From CAMAXB01 sp964476565 (lineage in GTDB: Bacteria > Verrucomicrobiota > Verrucomicrobiia > Opitutales > Opitutaceae): a stretch of 64,000 bases of DNA. The position numbers and the translations under genes are program-made. The notes beneath the pieces were generated by a model. It saw nothing but the letters and a program-made list of their open reading frames with translations. It was not told where the DNA came from and ran no database searches. The first letter of the stretch is position 1; each line of letters begins with the position of its first letter. This document shows positions 1 to 8,548 of the stretch, piece after piece. The stretch is taken from positions 1 to 64,000 of the forward strand of contig CAYZBG010000003.1 of NCBI GenBank assembly GCA_964476565.1. Reading direction: 5' to 3'.

Positions 1-874
1 GATCGCAGGCCTGCACGAGGCGGCCGAGGCGGTCCCAGTCCGCGTCGGTCTTGGTACGCAGGAAGTCGAACTCGTTGGCGAGCGACCACCAGATGTTCCG
101 GTAGGCGCCGAGGCGGGCGACGACGTAGCGGACGTAGCGTTCGTCGGCCTCGGCGGTCATGGTCTCGAAGCCCCACCGACCGTAGGGGTTGAAGAGGATG
201 ACGTCGGCCTCGATGCCCAGCTCGAGGAGCTGAACGATGCGCTGCTCGTAGTGACGCCAGTACTCCGGATTGAAGCGGGTGAAATCCCATTGGTCGGGCG
301 GCGACCCGGCGAAGGGCCAGCGCGGCGGCGCGAAACGCTCCTGGTAGGCCGTGGGCTGCTGGGTGAGCAGCATGCGCGCCTTGTTGAAGGGCGCGGCCGC
401 GAGCGTGCGGAGGGTTTCCTCCTGCACGGCGTCAGGCGCATCGATCCAGTTGTAGATCGTGGTGCCGACCTGCTTGTAGGGCGTGCCGTCGGCGTAGGCG
501 AAATGGTAGGTGTTGAAGACGCGGACCGGTCCGCGATTGCCCGGTCCCGGGGGCGTGACGGCGAAGGTCCCCGTCTTGCCCGTCAGGTCCCAGCGGTTGC
601 TCTTCGTTTCGTAACGCCAGTTGCCGGTGGTCTCGGGACTGAAGCGCACCTTGTAGACGCCATCGCCGTCATAGAAGCCCGGTACCTCCACGGTGGTGTG
701 CCCGTCGGTGAAGACGGCGCCAAAGCGGACGTCCACGAAGGGATTGCCGGCGGAAGGTCCCTTGAGGGCGACTTCGAACACGCCCCAGCGCTCGACCGAG
801 GTCGGCGAGGCGGCGTGAAGCGCAGCGGCCAACAGGAGCGGGGCGAGGAGAATGAGGCGAAGGTAACGTTTCAT
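1..874 (-). CDS. Secreted glycosidase, DUF5060 plus DUF4038-like barrel (partial)
   Basis: The frame opens at an ATG at 874 and runs off the left edge, so only the first 291 codons are present. Residues 1-21 are a Sec signal peptide (MKRYLRLILL followed by a hydrophobic stretch ending AALHA). Residues 28-100 match a DUF5060 beta-sandwich (VERWGVFEVALKG, then PFVDVRFGAVFTDG and VPGFYDGDGVYKVRF). The following part reads as a (beta/alpha)8 barrel of the DUF4038/apiosidase-like type; WWSLANEFDF carries an Asn-Glu pair typical of the acid/base position in clan GH-A enzymes. It is the most downstream visible gene of the minus-strand carbohydrate-enzyme cluster, starting 36 bp after the stop of the DUF6298-type gene. 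The substrate is not readable from the sequence; the context suggests a pectin side chain. Confidence 0.8.
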   Translation of the reverse strand, partial: MKRYLRLILLAPLLLAAALHAASPTSVERWGVFEVALKGPSAGNPFVDVRFGAVFTDGHTTVEVPGFYDGDGVYKVRFSPETTGNWRYETKSNRWDLTGKTGTFAVTPPGPGNRGPVRVFNTYHFAYADGTPYKQVGTTIYNWIDAPDAVQEETLRTLAAAPFNKARMLLTQQPTAYQERFAPPRWPFAGSPPDQWDFTRFNPEYWRHYEQRIVQLLELGIEADVILFNPYGRWGFETMTAEADERYVRYVVARLGAYRNIWWSLANEFDFLRTKTDADWDRLGRLVQACD

Positions 875-910
875 GCGGAAAAGGAAATCAGGGCGGGCGG
901 GTGACGTGCC

Positions 911-3601
911 TCAGGGGCGCAGTCCGGGCTGGAGGTCGTCGGCCTGGTCGAGTCCGGAGATGACGGCCTTGCCGGGGAATTTCTGGCGGTACTCCTGCGC
1001 CATCGCCGCGATGGACGCGGCGTTCGGGCGCCCGCCCCTCCAGCGTCGGCCATGCTGCCGCGGGGCGAGGTCGGTGCCGCCGGGCGGGGCGAACTCCGCA
1101 CCGTCGGGGGTGCGAAACCAGTAGGTCAGGTCGATCACATCGATCAGCGCGGCGCGCACCGGATCGGCGAGGACGGCGTCCTGCACATCCTTGGGCGCGC
1201 TCAGCGCGATGAGCGGATTGCGACCGGTCTCGCGCTGCCATTCGCCGATCACGTCGAGCCAGAACTGCATGAAGGGCAGCGGCCCGCTGTTCTCGGCGGT
1301 CAGCGTGTGGATGACGTTCGGCTCGTCGGCCAGATTGGCGAGGCACTGGCGGATGTAGGCGCGGTGCAACTCGCGGCGCACCGGGTGAGTGACGTCGTAG
1401 AACTCGGCCGCCATCTTGATCGTGTCGCCGGTGTAGGGCGGCGGCTCGGTGAAGCCGGTGGCGTTGACGTTGTTGACCGGCCGCCAGGGCGAGTCGACCC
1501 AGTGGGCGGCCGACTCGAGGATGTTGTGCTGGAAATACATTTCGTTGATCAGCACCAGACCGCGTTGGCGCGCCTCCGCTGCGAAGGCGCGGAGCCGGGC
1601 AAAGTACCACGGGTTGTAACGCGTGAGATCGTACAAGCTGAGTCCATCCCAGGCGCGACCGCGGCCGGTCCGGGCGAAGGGCTGTTCGAAGAACGGCGGC
1701 CAGACGTCCGCATCGGGTCGGCGGATCATCTGGTGATCGATGCGGCGGCGGTCGTGCCAGAGTCCATAGTGGTGGCGAAAGGCAACCTGACCCTCGCGCT
1801 GCATCGCGGCAGCGACCGACGGAATCTCGTCGGTCAGCCCGGGTCCGGTGCGACCTGGCGCGAAGCGGGTAAGCGCCGGACCGTACTCGCCAGCCCGCGC
1901 CGGCTCGAGACGGCCAAGCCACCACGCGCCGGCAGTCTGTTTGCCCGAGAGGACGGCGTCGCCAACGTAGAGGATGCCGTCGCGCAGGCTCAGCGGACGA
2001 CCCGGCTCCGGCGGTTTCGATGCGAGGCGCGCCGCGAGATCGGGGATCGCCGCCTCGAGCAGCGGCACGGGCGCAAAGGTCTGCTCCGTGTAGCGGCGCG
2101 GCTCGAGCGCCGCCAACCCGGCCTGGCCGCGGCGTTCGGCGAGCTGCGCGCGGTAGAGCGAGCGCGGCTCGGGGAAGGTGTTGGTGCCCGTCCAGCGTCC
2201 GTCGCCGACGAACTGACCCCAGACGGAGACGGCCCAGGTGTGGGCGCCGGGCGGACGACGGGAGACGATGGTCGAGGCCTCACTGCCCCAGAGGACGGAG
2301 TTGGCCGCGCTCCAGCCGACGCCCTGGTTCCAGGTTTCGAGGTTGTCGAGGCGCAGCGCTCCGCCGTCGAGGCGCACGCCATCGAAGAGCAGGCCGGAGG
2401 CCCAGCTGCCGATCGAGCCGCTGAAGCCGCTCGTCTCGCGCGCGGTGCAGTCGAGGAAAACGTTCGGTCCGGCGGCGAGGTAGCCGACGGTGAAATCGTT
2501 GCCGCCCAACTCGGTCGTGCAGCGGAGGAAGAGCACCTGCTGGCCGCGGGCATGGAAGGCGAGGCGGCGGTAGCCGGCGCGTTCGGACACGGGCGCGAGC
2601 GCCGCGCAGTCCTGCACGGTCACGCGCTCCACTTTGACGCCTACCTGCACGACGCTACCAGCGAAGTGCACGCCAGTCACATCGGTGACCCAGCCGTCGC
2701 GGACGGCGTGGAGGTCAATCGCGTTCCAGGCATGCTGCTCGTCGTGCGGATTGGCCGGATCGTACGCCGATTCGCAGCGCAGGTTCTCGACACCGACATG
2801 ACGAATGTAGCCCTCCTGCACATACGGGCGCACGGCGCCGCCGTAGCGGTCCTCGAGCGCAGTGGTGAGCGGGGCGTCGAGCGTCAGCGCGGCGCCGTCG
2901 ATCGCGACGATCGTCCGGTCCCAGGTCACGTTGAACGCACCGGGGCGCCAGGCATACGGCTGCCGCGCCGGTGCTTCGAGCATGCCGACGGCGGCGATCC
3001 ATGTTTCCGGACTCGGCCGCTCCACCGTGACCCGCTGACCCACGGCAAATCCGGCGGCATCGACCACGGTCAGCCTCACCGCCCCCACCGGCACGTACGG
3101 GTCGGTGATCGCCACGGCGTCGCGCAACGGCCGCCGGACATCGTGGGCCGCCACCTCGATCAGCGCGCGCCGGTCCGTCCCCGTGGCGACCAGCACCGTG
3201 CCATCAGCCTCGCGACCGGAGCCACGCAACACGACTCCGCTGGTGCGGATCTTCAGCTGTCCGGCCAGGTCGTAGCGTCCGGGAGCGAGCAGGACGGCGC
3301 CACGGATGCCCTCGGCATCCGCAGGCAACGATGACACATGGTCGATCGCCGCCTGCAGGCGCGCGCCATCATCACCGTCGGCCGGGGCCACCTGCACGCG
3401 CGCAGGCACGTGCGGGATCGGCACCCCGCCGCCGCCGTAGCCGGCATGCGAAAAATCGGGCACGCGGTCTCCGTTCTCCGCGATCTCGTAGACGAGCCGT
3501 CCGTCGTCGCCCGCGCGCACCGGCGACGGGAACTCCTTCGCGAGGGCGGCGGCTGGAAGCAGCGCCAGCGTGAGGGCGTGTCTGACGAAGGTCGTCCTCA
3601 T
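911..3601 (-). CDS. Secreted beta-helix protein with C-terminal DUF6298-type barrel
   Basis: 896 residues. The ATG at 3601 was chosen because it gives a signal peptide (MRTTFVRHALTLALLPAAAL) and overlaps the stop of the upstream gene as ATGA; a longer in-frame start upstream adds only Arg-rich shadow sequence. Residues about 30-560 look like a pectate-lyase-superfamily right-handed beta-helix (VLLAPGRYDLAG, VLRGSGREADGTVL, then repeated short strands). Residues about 640-890 resemble a glycosidase-like barrel seen in DUF6298 proteins (WDGLSLYDLTRYNPWYF, LVLINEMYFQHNI, TLTAENSGPLPFMQFW). The tryptophan-rich barrel and the TAEN motif suggest carbohydrate hydrolysis, but no activity is established for this family as far as I know. 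It lies between two glycosidases in one transcription unit, so a role in polysaccharide breakdown is likely. Confidence 0.75.
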   Translation of the reverse strand: MRTTFVRHALTLALLPAAALAKEFPSPVRAGDDGRLVYEIAENGDRVPDFSHAGYGGGGVPIPHVPARVQVAPADGDDGARLQAAIDHVSSLPADAEGIRGAVLLAPGRYDLAGQLKIRTSGVVLRGSGREADGTVLVATGTDRRALIEVAAHDVRRPLRDAVAITDPYVPVGAVRLTVVDAAGFAVGQRVTVERPSPETWIAAVGMLEAPARQPYAWRPGAFNVTWDRTIVAIDGAALTLDAPLTTALEDRYGGAVRPYVQEGYIRHVGVENLRCESAYDPANPHDEQHAWNAIDLHAVRDGWVTDVTGVHFAGSVVQVGVKVERVTVQDCAALAPVSERAGYRRLAFHARGQQVLFLRCTTELGGNDFTVGYLAAGPNVFLDCTARETSGFSGSIGSWASGLLFDGVRLDGGALRLDNLETWNQGVGWSAANSVLWGSEASTIVSRRPPGAHTWAVSVWGQFVGDGRWTGTNTFPEPRSLYRAQLAERRGQAGLAALEPRRYTEQTFAPVPLLEAAIPDLAARLASKPPEPGRPLSLRDGILYVGDAVLSGKQTAGAWWLGRLEPARAGEYGPALTRFAPGRTGPGLTDEIPSVAAAMQREGQVAFRHHYGLWHDRRRIDHQMIRRPDADVWPPFFEQPFARTGRGRAWDGLSLYDLTRYNPWYFARLRAFAAEARQRGLVLINEMYFQHNILESAAHWVDSPWRPVNNVNATGFTEPPPYTGDTIKMAAEFYDVTHPVRRELHRAYIRQCLANLADEPNVIHTLTAENSGPLPFMQFWLDVIGEWQRETGRNPLIALSAPKDVQDAVLADPVRAALIDVIDLTYWFRTPDGAEFAPPGGTDLAPRQHGRRWRGGRPNAASIAAMAQEYRQKFPGKAVISGLDQADDLQPGLRP

Positions 3602-5130
3602 GGCAGCGGCACGACGAGCTTCTGCAGCGTGGGCGCGCGCGCAACCTCTTGGCCGTCGACGAGCACGCGCAGACCGGCGCCGCGGTTGAACTTCGTGCCG
3701 TCGCGATCCCAAAGGATGGTCACGTCACGTCCGTGATAGCGCACGTTATCCAGGCAGAACCACGGCCAGGTGCCGTCGGGCAGGAGCGGATCGACTTCGA
3801 GCACCGCATCGGCGCGCGGCCGCAGGCCGACGATACCCGTGATGACGTGGTCGGCGTAGGTGGAATGGTTGTACCACGAGCTGCGCGGATGGCGGCCCTT
3901 GAGCCACTGACCCGTCGTCTCGCACAGGTACTCGCCGATGTAGGCGTGTCCGTCGAAGCGGTGCGAGCGCGTGTAGGTGAGGAAGGCGTCGAGGTAGTCG
4001 CGGCGCGTGACGGTGTCCTGCGGATAGTCGCGCAGCACGTGGCCGAGGGCGGTGAGTGTCTGCGAGGTGGCGAAGGGCCAGACGGCGCCGTCCCACTCGC
4101 AGGTGCCGACGCCGTGGGACCGGAAGCGCGGATCGCGGCGCTCGGCGGTGGTGATGCCAAACGGCGCGCGGAAGCCGTGCTCGTCGGTCAACTGCGCCCA
4201 GGCGCGTTCGTAGCCTTGGCCAGGCGGAGGCAGCGAGAAGTACCAGGGAATGAAGCCGATCTGCTCGCGCACCGGGATGCGTTCGAGTGACTCGGTGCGC
4301 GAGGTGAAGAAGACGCGCTCTTCGTCCCAGAGCGTGGCGACCACGGCCTCGCGCAGGGACCGGGCCTTGGCCGCGAACTCCTGCGCGAGGCCGTCGCGCT
4401 TCGCGAGGCGGGCGAGCTCGGCCAGCGCGGCGGCGTTGCCCGCCATGTAGGCAGAGAGGGTCGGGCGCACGTTCTTCACGTGACGGCCGCCACTGAGCGA
4501 CTCCTCCATCGCGTCCCAGACGTCGGCCTGCCAGAAGAGGCCGTCGGGACGCCGGTGCGCCTGCTCCCAGGCGCGGTAGTCGGCGACGAGGTCGTCGAGC
4601 AGACCGAGGGCGGCAGTCGTGTCCTGCGTGACGAGCCAGCGGGACCAGACCGCGAACGCGAGCCATTGCGAGTACTTGCGCAGGTGCGGCTGCGGCCCGC
4701 CTTCGTGTCCACGCAACCAATACAGCAGCGTTTCGTCGTGCGGCGCAGGGTCGCGCAGCCAGCGGCCCTCCATGAGGTGATGCCCGAGGGCGCTGCTCAC
4801 GGGCTGGGGACGGTTGATGAACTCGGTGAAGACGCGGTGGCCGGACTTGGCGTCGCGGGTGAGCTGCTTGCGCAGCGCCCACCAGCGGTACCAGTAGATC
4901 TCCTCCACGTCGGCATCGGCGCAGGTGAAGAGCGGCACGCGGTCCTTGAGCCAGTCCCAGGCGGCCGCATCGGGCACGAGGTTGACGACGGTCTCCTGCT
5001 CGGCCGTGGCGAAGTGGGCGGCGTGGCGCGCAAAGTCGTCCGGCTTGAGCACGGCCGGCGCGGCGGCGGCCGGGAGACCGGCGAGCACGCCGAGGACGAG
5101 GGAAGTCGTGACGGATCGGATGCGCCGCAT
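3598..5130 (-). CDS. MGH1-like glycoside hydrolase, (alpha/alpha)6 barrel
   Basis: 510 residues, exported (MRRIRSVTTSLVLGVLAG then an Ala/Pro-rich cleavage region). The body matches the mannosylglycerate-hydrolase-like/GH63-related (alpha/alpha)6 barrel family: EEIYWYRWWALRKQL near residue 75, GHHLMEGRWLRDP, GLFWQADVWDAMEESLSGG, GTCEWDGAVWPFATSQT and SSWYNHSTYADHVITGIVGL. Residues about 440-505 form a beta-sandwich tail of the GH65-C kind (LLPDGTWPWFCLDNVRYHGRDV). The stop overlaps the start of the DUF6298-type gene (ATGA), and the gene begins 2 bp after the PL1 stop, so the three are very likely co-translated. The substrate cannot be named; the neighbours point to oligosaccharides released from pectin. 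Confidence 0.8.
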   Translation of the reverse strand: MRRIRSVTTSLVLGVLAGLPAAAAPAVLKPDDFARHAAHFATAEQETVVNLVPDAAAWDWLKDRVPLFTCADADVEEIYWYRWWALRKQLTRDAKSGHRVFTEFINRPQPVSSALGHHLMEGRWLRDPAPHDETLLYWLRGHEGGPQPHLRKYSQWLAFAVWSRWLVTQDTTAALGLLDDLVADYRAWEQAHRRPDGLFWQADVWDAMEESLSGGRHVKNVRPTLSAYMAGNAAALAELARLAKRDGLAQEFAAKARSLREAVVATLWDEERVFFTSRTESLERIPVREQIGFIPWYFSLPPPGQGYERAWAQLTDEHGFRAPFGITTAERRDPRFRSHGVGTCEWDGAVWPFATSQTLTALGHVLRDYPQDTVTRRDYLDAFLTYTRSHRFDGHAYIGEYLCETTGQWLKGRHPRSSWYNHSTYADHVITGIVGLRPRADAVLEVDPLLPDGTWPWFCLDNVRYHGRDVTILWDRDGTKFNRGAGLRVLVDGQEVARAPTLQKLVVPLP

Positions 5131-5132
5131 CG

Positions 5133-6596
5133 TCAGAGGGTGTTCACGTTATGGGCGGGATCGGTGTAATCGACGAAGACGCGCGGATCCGTGCCGTTGA
5201 GGAACTCCTCGACACTGGTGTAGCCGTCGCGGTCGGGATCGGCGATTCCGTCAGCGGGATTGTGCGGATCGAAGCCGTAGCGGCGCTCCCAGGCGTCGGG
5301 CATGCCGTCGCGATCCGTGTCGACCAACGGAATCAGCGACCGGTACTGCGGCCAGCCGCCGACGTCGGTGTGTACCTTGACGATGCCGTGGCCGAAGGTG
5401 GGCCGTCCCGACGCGACCTCGCGGACGATGCGCTCGTCGACGGCGTCGCGGCGCGGCCGCGTGGCGCCGGCACGGGCGAGCACGTCCGCGTAGGCCTCCT
5501 CAGCGGACGTGGTGCGGACGGACGGCATCGGCCAGGGCGCGCGGGTGCGGCCCTCCGCGATCAGGCGCTCCACCTCGGCCGCCTGCGCGGTTTCGCCGCC
5601 GTACTGCACGCCGCCAGCCCAGTTGTCGGCCGTGACCGCGGCGTTGCCCTCGACGACGTTGCCGTTGACGTGCCAGAAGCCGGGCTCGGGCCGCTCGTGG
5701 AAGGTGCGGAAGGCTTCCGGCTTGGCGAGGCGGTGGCGCACGTCGCCCGCGGGCGTGGCCGGACCGGGCTTGAGGTAATTGGCCACGAGGTTGACCACGG
5801 AGGTGCTGTCGCCGCCGTCGATCGTGCGGTGCCGCCAGTTGAAGAGCACGTTGTTGCGAAAATCGATCTGGTCACCCCAGCCGATGCTCGGGTTGCGGGC
5901 GGTGTTGTGCGCGAAGAGATTGTGGTGGAACGAAGCGCGCCGTCCGCCCCAGGTGGCACCGAAGGCATGGTTGTTCAGGTCGAGCGCCTCGCTGGAGATG
6001 CACCACTGGATGGTGACATCCTCGATGGGCCGTTTCTCGAAGCCGCCTTTCCCGTCCGGCTTCATGTAACGGTAGAGCGAGACGTTCTCGTCGAGACCCC
6101 AGCTGAACGAGCAGTGGTCAACGATGATGCGTCCGGGCGAGTGCACGGCGTTGAGGGCGTCGTCGCGGCGGGTGAGGCTGCCGCGGCGGAAGCGCAGGTA
6201 ACGGATCACGACATCGGAGGCGTCGATCGTGGTCGTGTCCCCGCTGATGCAAATGCCGTCACCCGGCGCGGTCTGGCCGGCGATGGTGAGGAAGGGATGC
6301 CGGATGACGACAGGCGACTGCAGCTCGATCCGTCCGCTCACGGCAAACACGACGATGCGCGGTCCCGCGGCCTCGACGGCGTCTCGGAACGAACCCGGAC
6401 CGCGGTCCTGCAGGTTGGTCACGTAGATGACCCGGCCGCCGCGACCGCCGCGTGTCACGGCGCCCGCCCCCTCCGCTCCGGGGAAAGCCGGCACAACCGG
6501 CGCCGCAGCCGCAACCTCAGCCGGAGCCAGGAGCAAGGCGACGGAGAACACCGTTCCACCCAAGGCGGCGGTGCACGGACGGGGCAGGGAAAACAT
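5133..6596 (-). CDS. Secreted pectate lyase, PL1 family, with C-terminal TSP3-like calcium repeats
   Basis: 487 residues, first gene of the minus-strand operon. An N-terminal signal peptide ends near AAAAPV. The catalytic right-handed beta-helix starts at VPAFPGAEGAGA and shows the PL1 hallmarks GGRGGRVIYVTNLQDRGPGS, TIAGQTAPGDGICISGD, VIRYLRFRRG, IIVDHCSFSWGLDENVS and RNPSIGWGDQIDFRNNVLFN. Residues about 415-470 hold Asp-rich calcium loops (DTDRDGMPDAWERRYGFDP, DPDRDGYTSVEEFLNGTDP) like thrombospondin type 3 repeats. PL1 enzymes cut polygalacturonate by beta-elimination and yield unsaturated galacturonides. A close paralogue lies at 19253-20947; having one at each end of the locus supports a pectin-degradation role. 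Confidence 0.88.
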   Translation of the reverse strand: MFSLPRPCTAALGGTVFSVALLLAPAEVAAAAPVVPAFPGAEGAGAVTRGGRGGRVIYVTNLQDRGPGSFRDAVEAAGPRIVVFAVSGRIELQSPVVIRHPFLTIAGQTAPGDGICISGDTTTIDASDVVIRYLRFRRGSLTRRDDALNAVHSPGRIIVDHCSFSWGLDENVSLYRYMKPDGKGGFEKRPIEDVTIQWCISSEALDLNNHAFGATWGGRRASFHHNLFAHNTARNPSIGWGDQIDFRNNVLFNWRHRTIDGGDSTSVVNLVANYLKPGPATPAGDVRHRLAKPEAFRTFHERPEPGFWHVNGNVVEGNAAVTADNWAGGVQYGGETAQAAEVERLIAEGRTRAPWPMPSVRTTSAEEAYADVLARAGATRPRRDAVDERIVREVASGRPTFGHGIVKVHTDVGGWPQYRSLIPLVDTDRDGMPDAWERRYGFDPHNPADGIADPDRDGYTSVEEFLNGTDPRVFVDYTDPAHNVNTL

Positions 6597-6992
6597 CGGA
6601 CGTCGGAAGGGTTAACGAAGTCGAAGGACAAGGTCGATGGCGACCTGTCGACGGGATCGACGCAGGCACCAGAGGAAGCATCCCTTGGGGTGGGACGGCC
6701 GCGAACCCCATGTCTGCGGACAGTCGAGGGCACAAGGTTGGCGACGGCATCAACGTAGTCAGTTATAACGATATATTCTGCCGCATTTCTGGCAAAGACT
6801 GCCGTGATCGTAAGATCCCAAACCACGGGCCACGCGAGCCACGCAACGCCCCATCCATACTTACGATGCCGCAACTTTTGCTCCTAAAGCGGGCAGCACT
6901 GTCGGGAAACCATCGGCTAAGCTGCACGGCGTCGGGGCCACCCCGCCCGATGTCGCCTGCCCCCACCCTCTCCTGTCCGTTTTCGCGCCTTT
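6597..6992. promoter_or_regulatory. Divergent intergenic region between the two sugar operons
   Basis: This 396-bp stretch without a convincing gene separates the minus-strand lyase operon from the plus-strand symporter operon, so it should hold both promoters. The AT-rich island around 6761-6780 stands out against the high-GC background. No clear inverted repeat long enough to call an operator was seen. No T-rich terminator is present. Confidence 0.5.
6768..6795 (-). promoter_or_regulatory. Candidate sigma70-like promoter for the minus-strand lyase operon
   Basis: Reading the minus strand, TTGCCA (complement of 6790-6795) is followed after 16 bp by TATCGT (complement of 6768-6773), inside the only AT-rich patch of the intergenic region. 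The match is 5/6 and 4/6 to the classical boxes. The predicted leader to the PL1 start at 6596 would be about 165 nt. This is a pattern match only. Confidence 0.3.
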
Positions 6993-8546
6993 GTGAACCT
7001 CACCGCCCTCGATCTATCCTTCGTGCTCGCCTACGCCGCCGTGATTGCGGGCATCACGGTGGTCTGCGCGCGGCGCACCCGGACGACGACGGCGGAGGAT
7101 TACTTTGTGGCCGGACGGTCCATGCCGGGATGGGCGGTAGCGATGGCCATGATGGCGGCGTTGATCAGCAGCAACACCCTGGTCGGACATCCTGCGACCG
7201 CGTATGAGAAGGGTCTGATTCTGCTCCTCGGCAGCCTGACGCTGCCGCTGGTGCTGGTGTTTGTCGCGCGGGTGATCGTGCCGTTCTACCGGCGCCAGGT
7301 GAAGATGAGCGCCTATGAGTACCTCGGCGCGCGCTTCGGGCTTGGCGGCCGGCTCTACGCGTCGGGCTGTTTCGTGGCGGACCGGCTCTTCGATGTCGGC
7401 GTCACGCTGCTCACGACCGCCGTACCGGTCTCGGTCATGACCGGATGGGCGCTGACCGACGTGGTCTGGGCCCTCGCCGCCTTCACCGTGGCGTACACCT
7501 TGGTCGGCGGGATGCGCACGATCGTCTGGACGAGCGTCGTGCAAGGCGGGGTGTTCATCGCGGCCGCCGTGCTCATCGCCGTCCGCCTGCTGTGGGCGCC
7601 CGAGGCCGGCCCTCCCGGGGCGGTGCTCGGGGCGGCTTGGGAGGCGGGACGGTTCAGCCTCGGCAGTTTCGCGTTCTCGTGGGAGAGCCTGGTCAACCCC
7701 GACCACACGACGCAGTGGCTGTTGATCCTCGCCTACGCGGTCAATTGGGGCCGGCGCTACATCGCCGATCAGCACATGGTGCAACGTTACCTCATCGCCC
7801 GCACCGACACCGACGCGGCCCGCGGTGCACTCTGGAACGGCCTGATCTGCGTGCCGGTGTGGGCCACGTTCATGACCATCGGTGCGTGCCTCTACGGCTA
7901 CTATGCCCTGACCGGAGCGCCGCCGCCGGCCGTGAGCGACGAGGTGGTGCCGCACTTCATCGTGCACCAATTGCCCGCCGGACTCGTTGGCCTGATGCTG
8001 GCCGCCATCCTCGCCGCGTCGATGTCGTCGATCAGTCCCGATCTCAACAGCGTCGCCACCGCGTTCACCTCGGACCTCGTCGGGCATTTCCGCCCGCATC
8101 TTTCCGACCGCGCCAAGGTGCGGACCGGCCGGCTGGCCGTGGCGGGCGGCGGCGCGCTTGCCCTCGGCACGGCCCTGCTCATGGCGCCTCGCGGCGAGGC
8201 GGCGACGATCATGGAGCGCGCCGTCACGATCGCGGCGATCCTCTCCGGCGGCATGCTCGGGTTGTTCTTCCTCGGCTTCTTCACCCGCACCGCGACCCGC
8301 CGCGGATGCTACGCCGGACTGGCCGCCTGCGCGCTGTTCACCGCCTGGGGTACGCTGACTTCGGGCGCGACGCCGATCCTGGACGCCGGGCTCAATTTCC
8401 CGCTCAACCCGATCTTCATCGGCCTGCTCGGTCACACCGTGGTGTTCGGCGTGGGCTACACCGTCAGCAAAGTCTGGGGCGGCTACCGGCCGGACCGGAT
8501 CGACGATCTCGTGTACGCGACGCGCCCGGCGGCGCGGACCTCCTGA
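6993..8546 (+). CDS. Sodium:solute symporter (SSS family)
   Basis: 517 residues starting at GTG (6993). The sequence is a polytopic membrane protein with about 13 hydrophobic segments and SSS hallmarks: EDYFVAGRSMPGW near residue 35, ALISSNTLVGHPATAYEKG, YEYLGARFG, YTLVGGMRTIVWTSVVQG near residue 165, WGRRYIADQHMVQRYLIA, and LVGLMLAAILAASMSSISPDLNS. SSS members couple uptake of sugars, sugar acids or other solutes to the sodium gradient. It is the first gene of an operon whose other members act on acid sugars, so a uronate or aldonate-type substrate is a reasonable inference. The alcohol dehydrogenase gene starts 2 bp after its stop. Confidence 0.88.
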   Translation: MNLTALDLSFVLAYAAVIAGITVVCARRTRTTTAEDYFVAGRSMPGWAVAMAMMAALISSNTLVGHPATAYEKGLILLLGSLTLPLVLVFVARVIVPFYRRQVKMSAYEYLGARFGLGGRLYASGCFVADRLFDVGVTLLTTAVPVSVMTGWALTDVVWALAAFTVAYTLVGGMRTIVWTSVVQGGVFIAAAVLIAVRLLWAPEAGPPGAVLGAAWEAGRFSLGSFAFSWESLVNPDHTTQWLLILAYAVNWGRRYIADQHMVQRYLIARTDTDAARGALWNGLICVPVWATFMTIGACLYGYYALTGAPPPAVSDEVVPHFIVHQLPAGLVGLMLAAILAASMSSISPDLNSVATAFTSDLVGHFRPHLSDRAKVRTGRLAVAGGGALALGTALLMAPRGEAATIMERAVTIAAILSGGMLGLFFLGFFTRTATRRGCYAGLAACALFTAWGTLTSGATPILDAGLNFPLNPIFIGLLGHTVVFGVGYTVSKVWGGYRPDRIDDLVYATRPAARTS

Positions 8547-8548
8547 CC

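Noticed and set aside
1052..3334. Long plus-strand open frame antisense to the DUF6298-type gene
   Set aside because: It is a GC-rich shadow frame; the composition (runs of Gly/Arg/Val/Asp) is unlike a protein and the minus-strand frame has clear domains.
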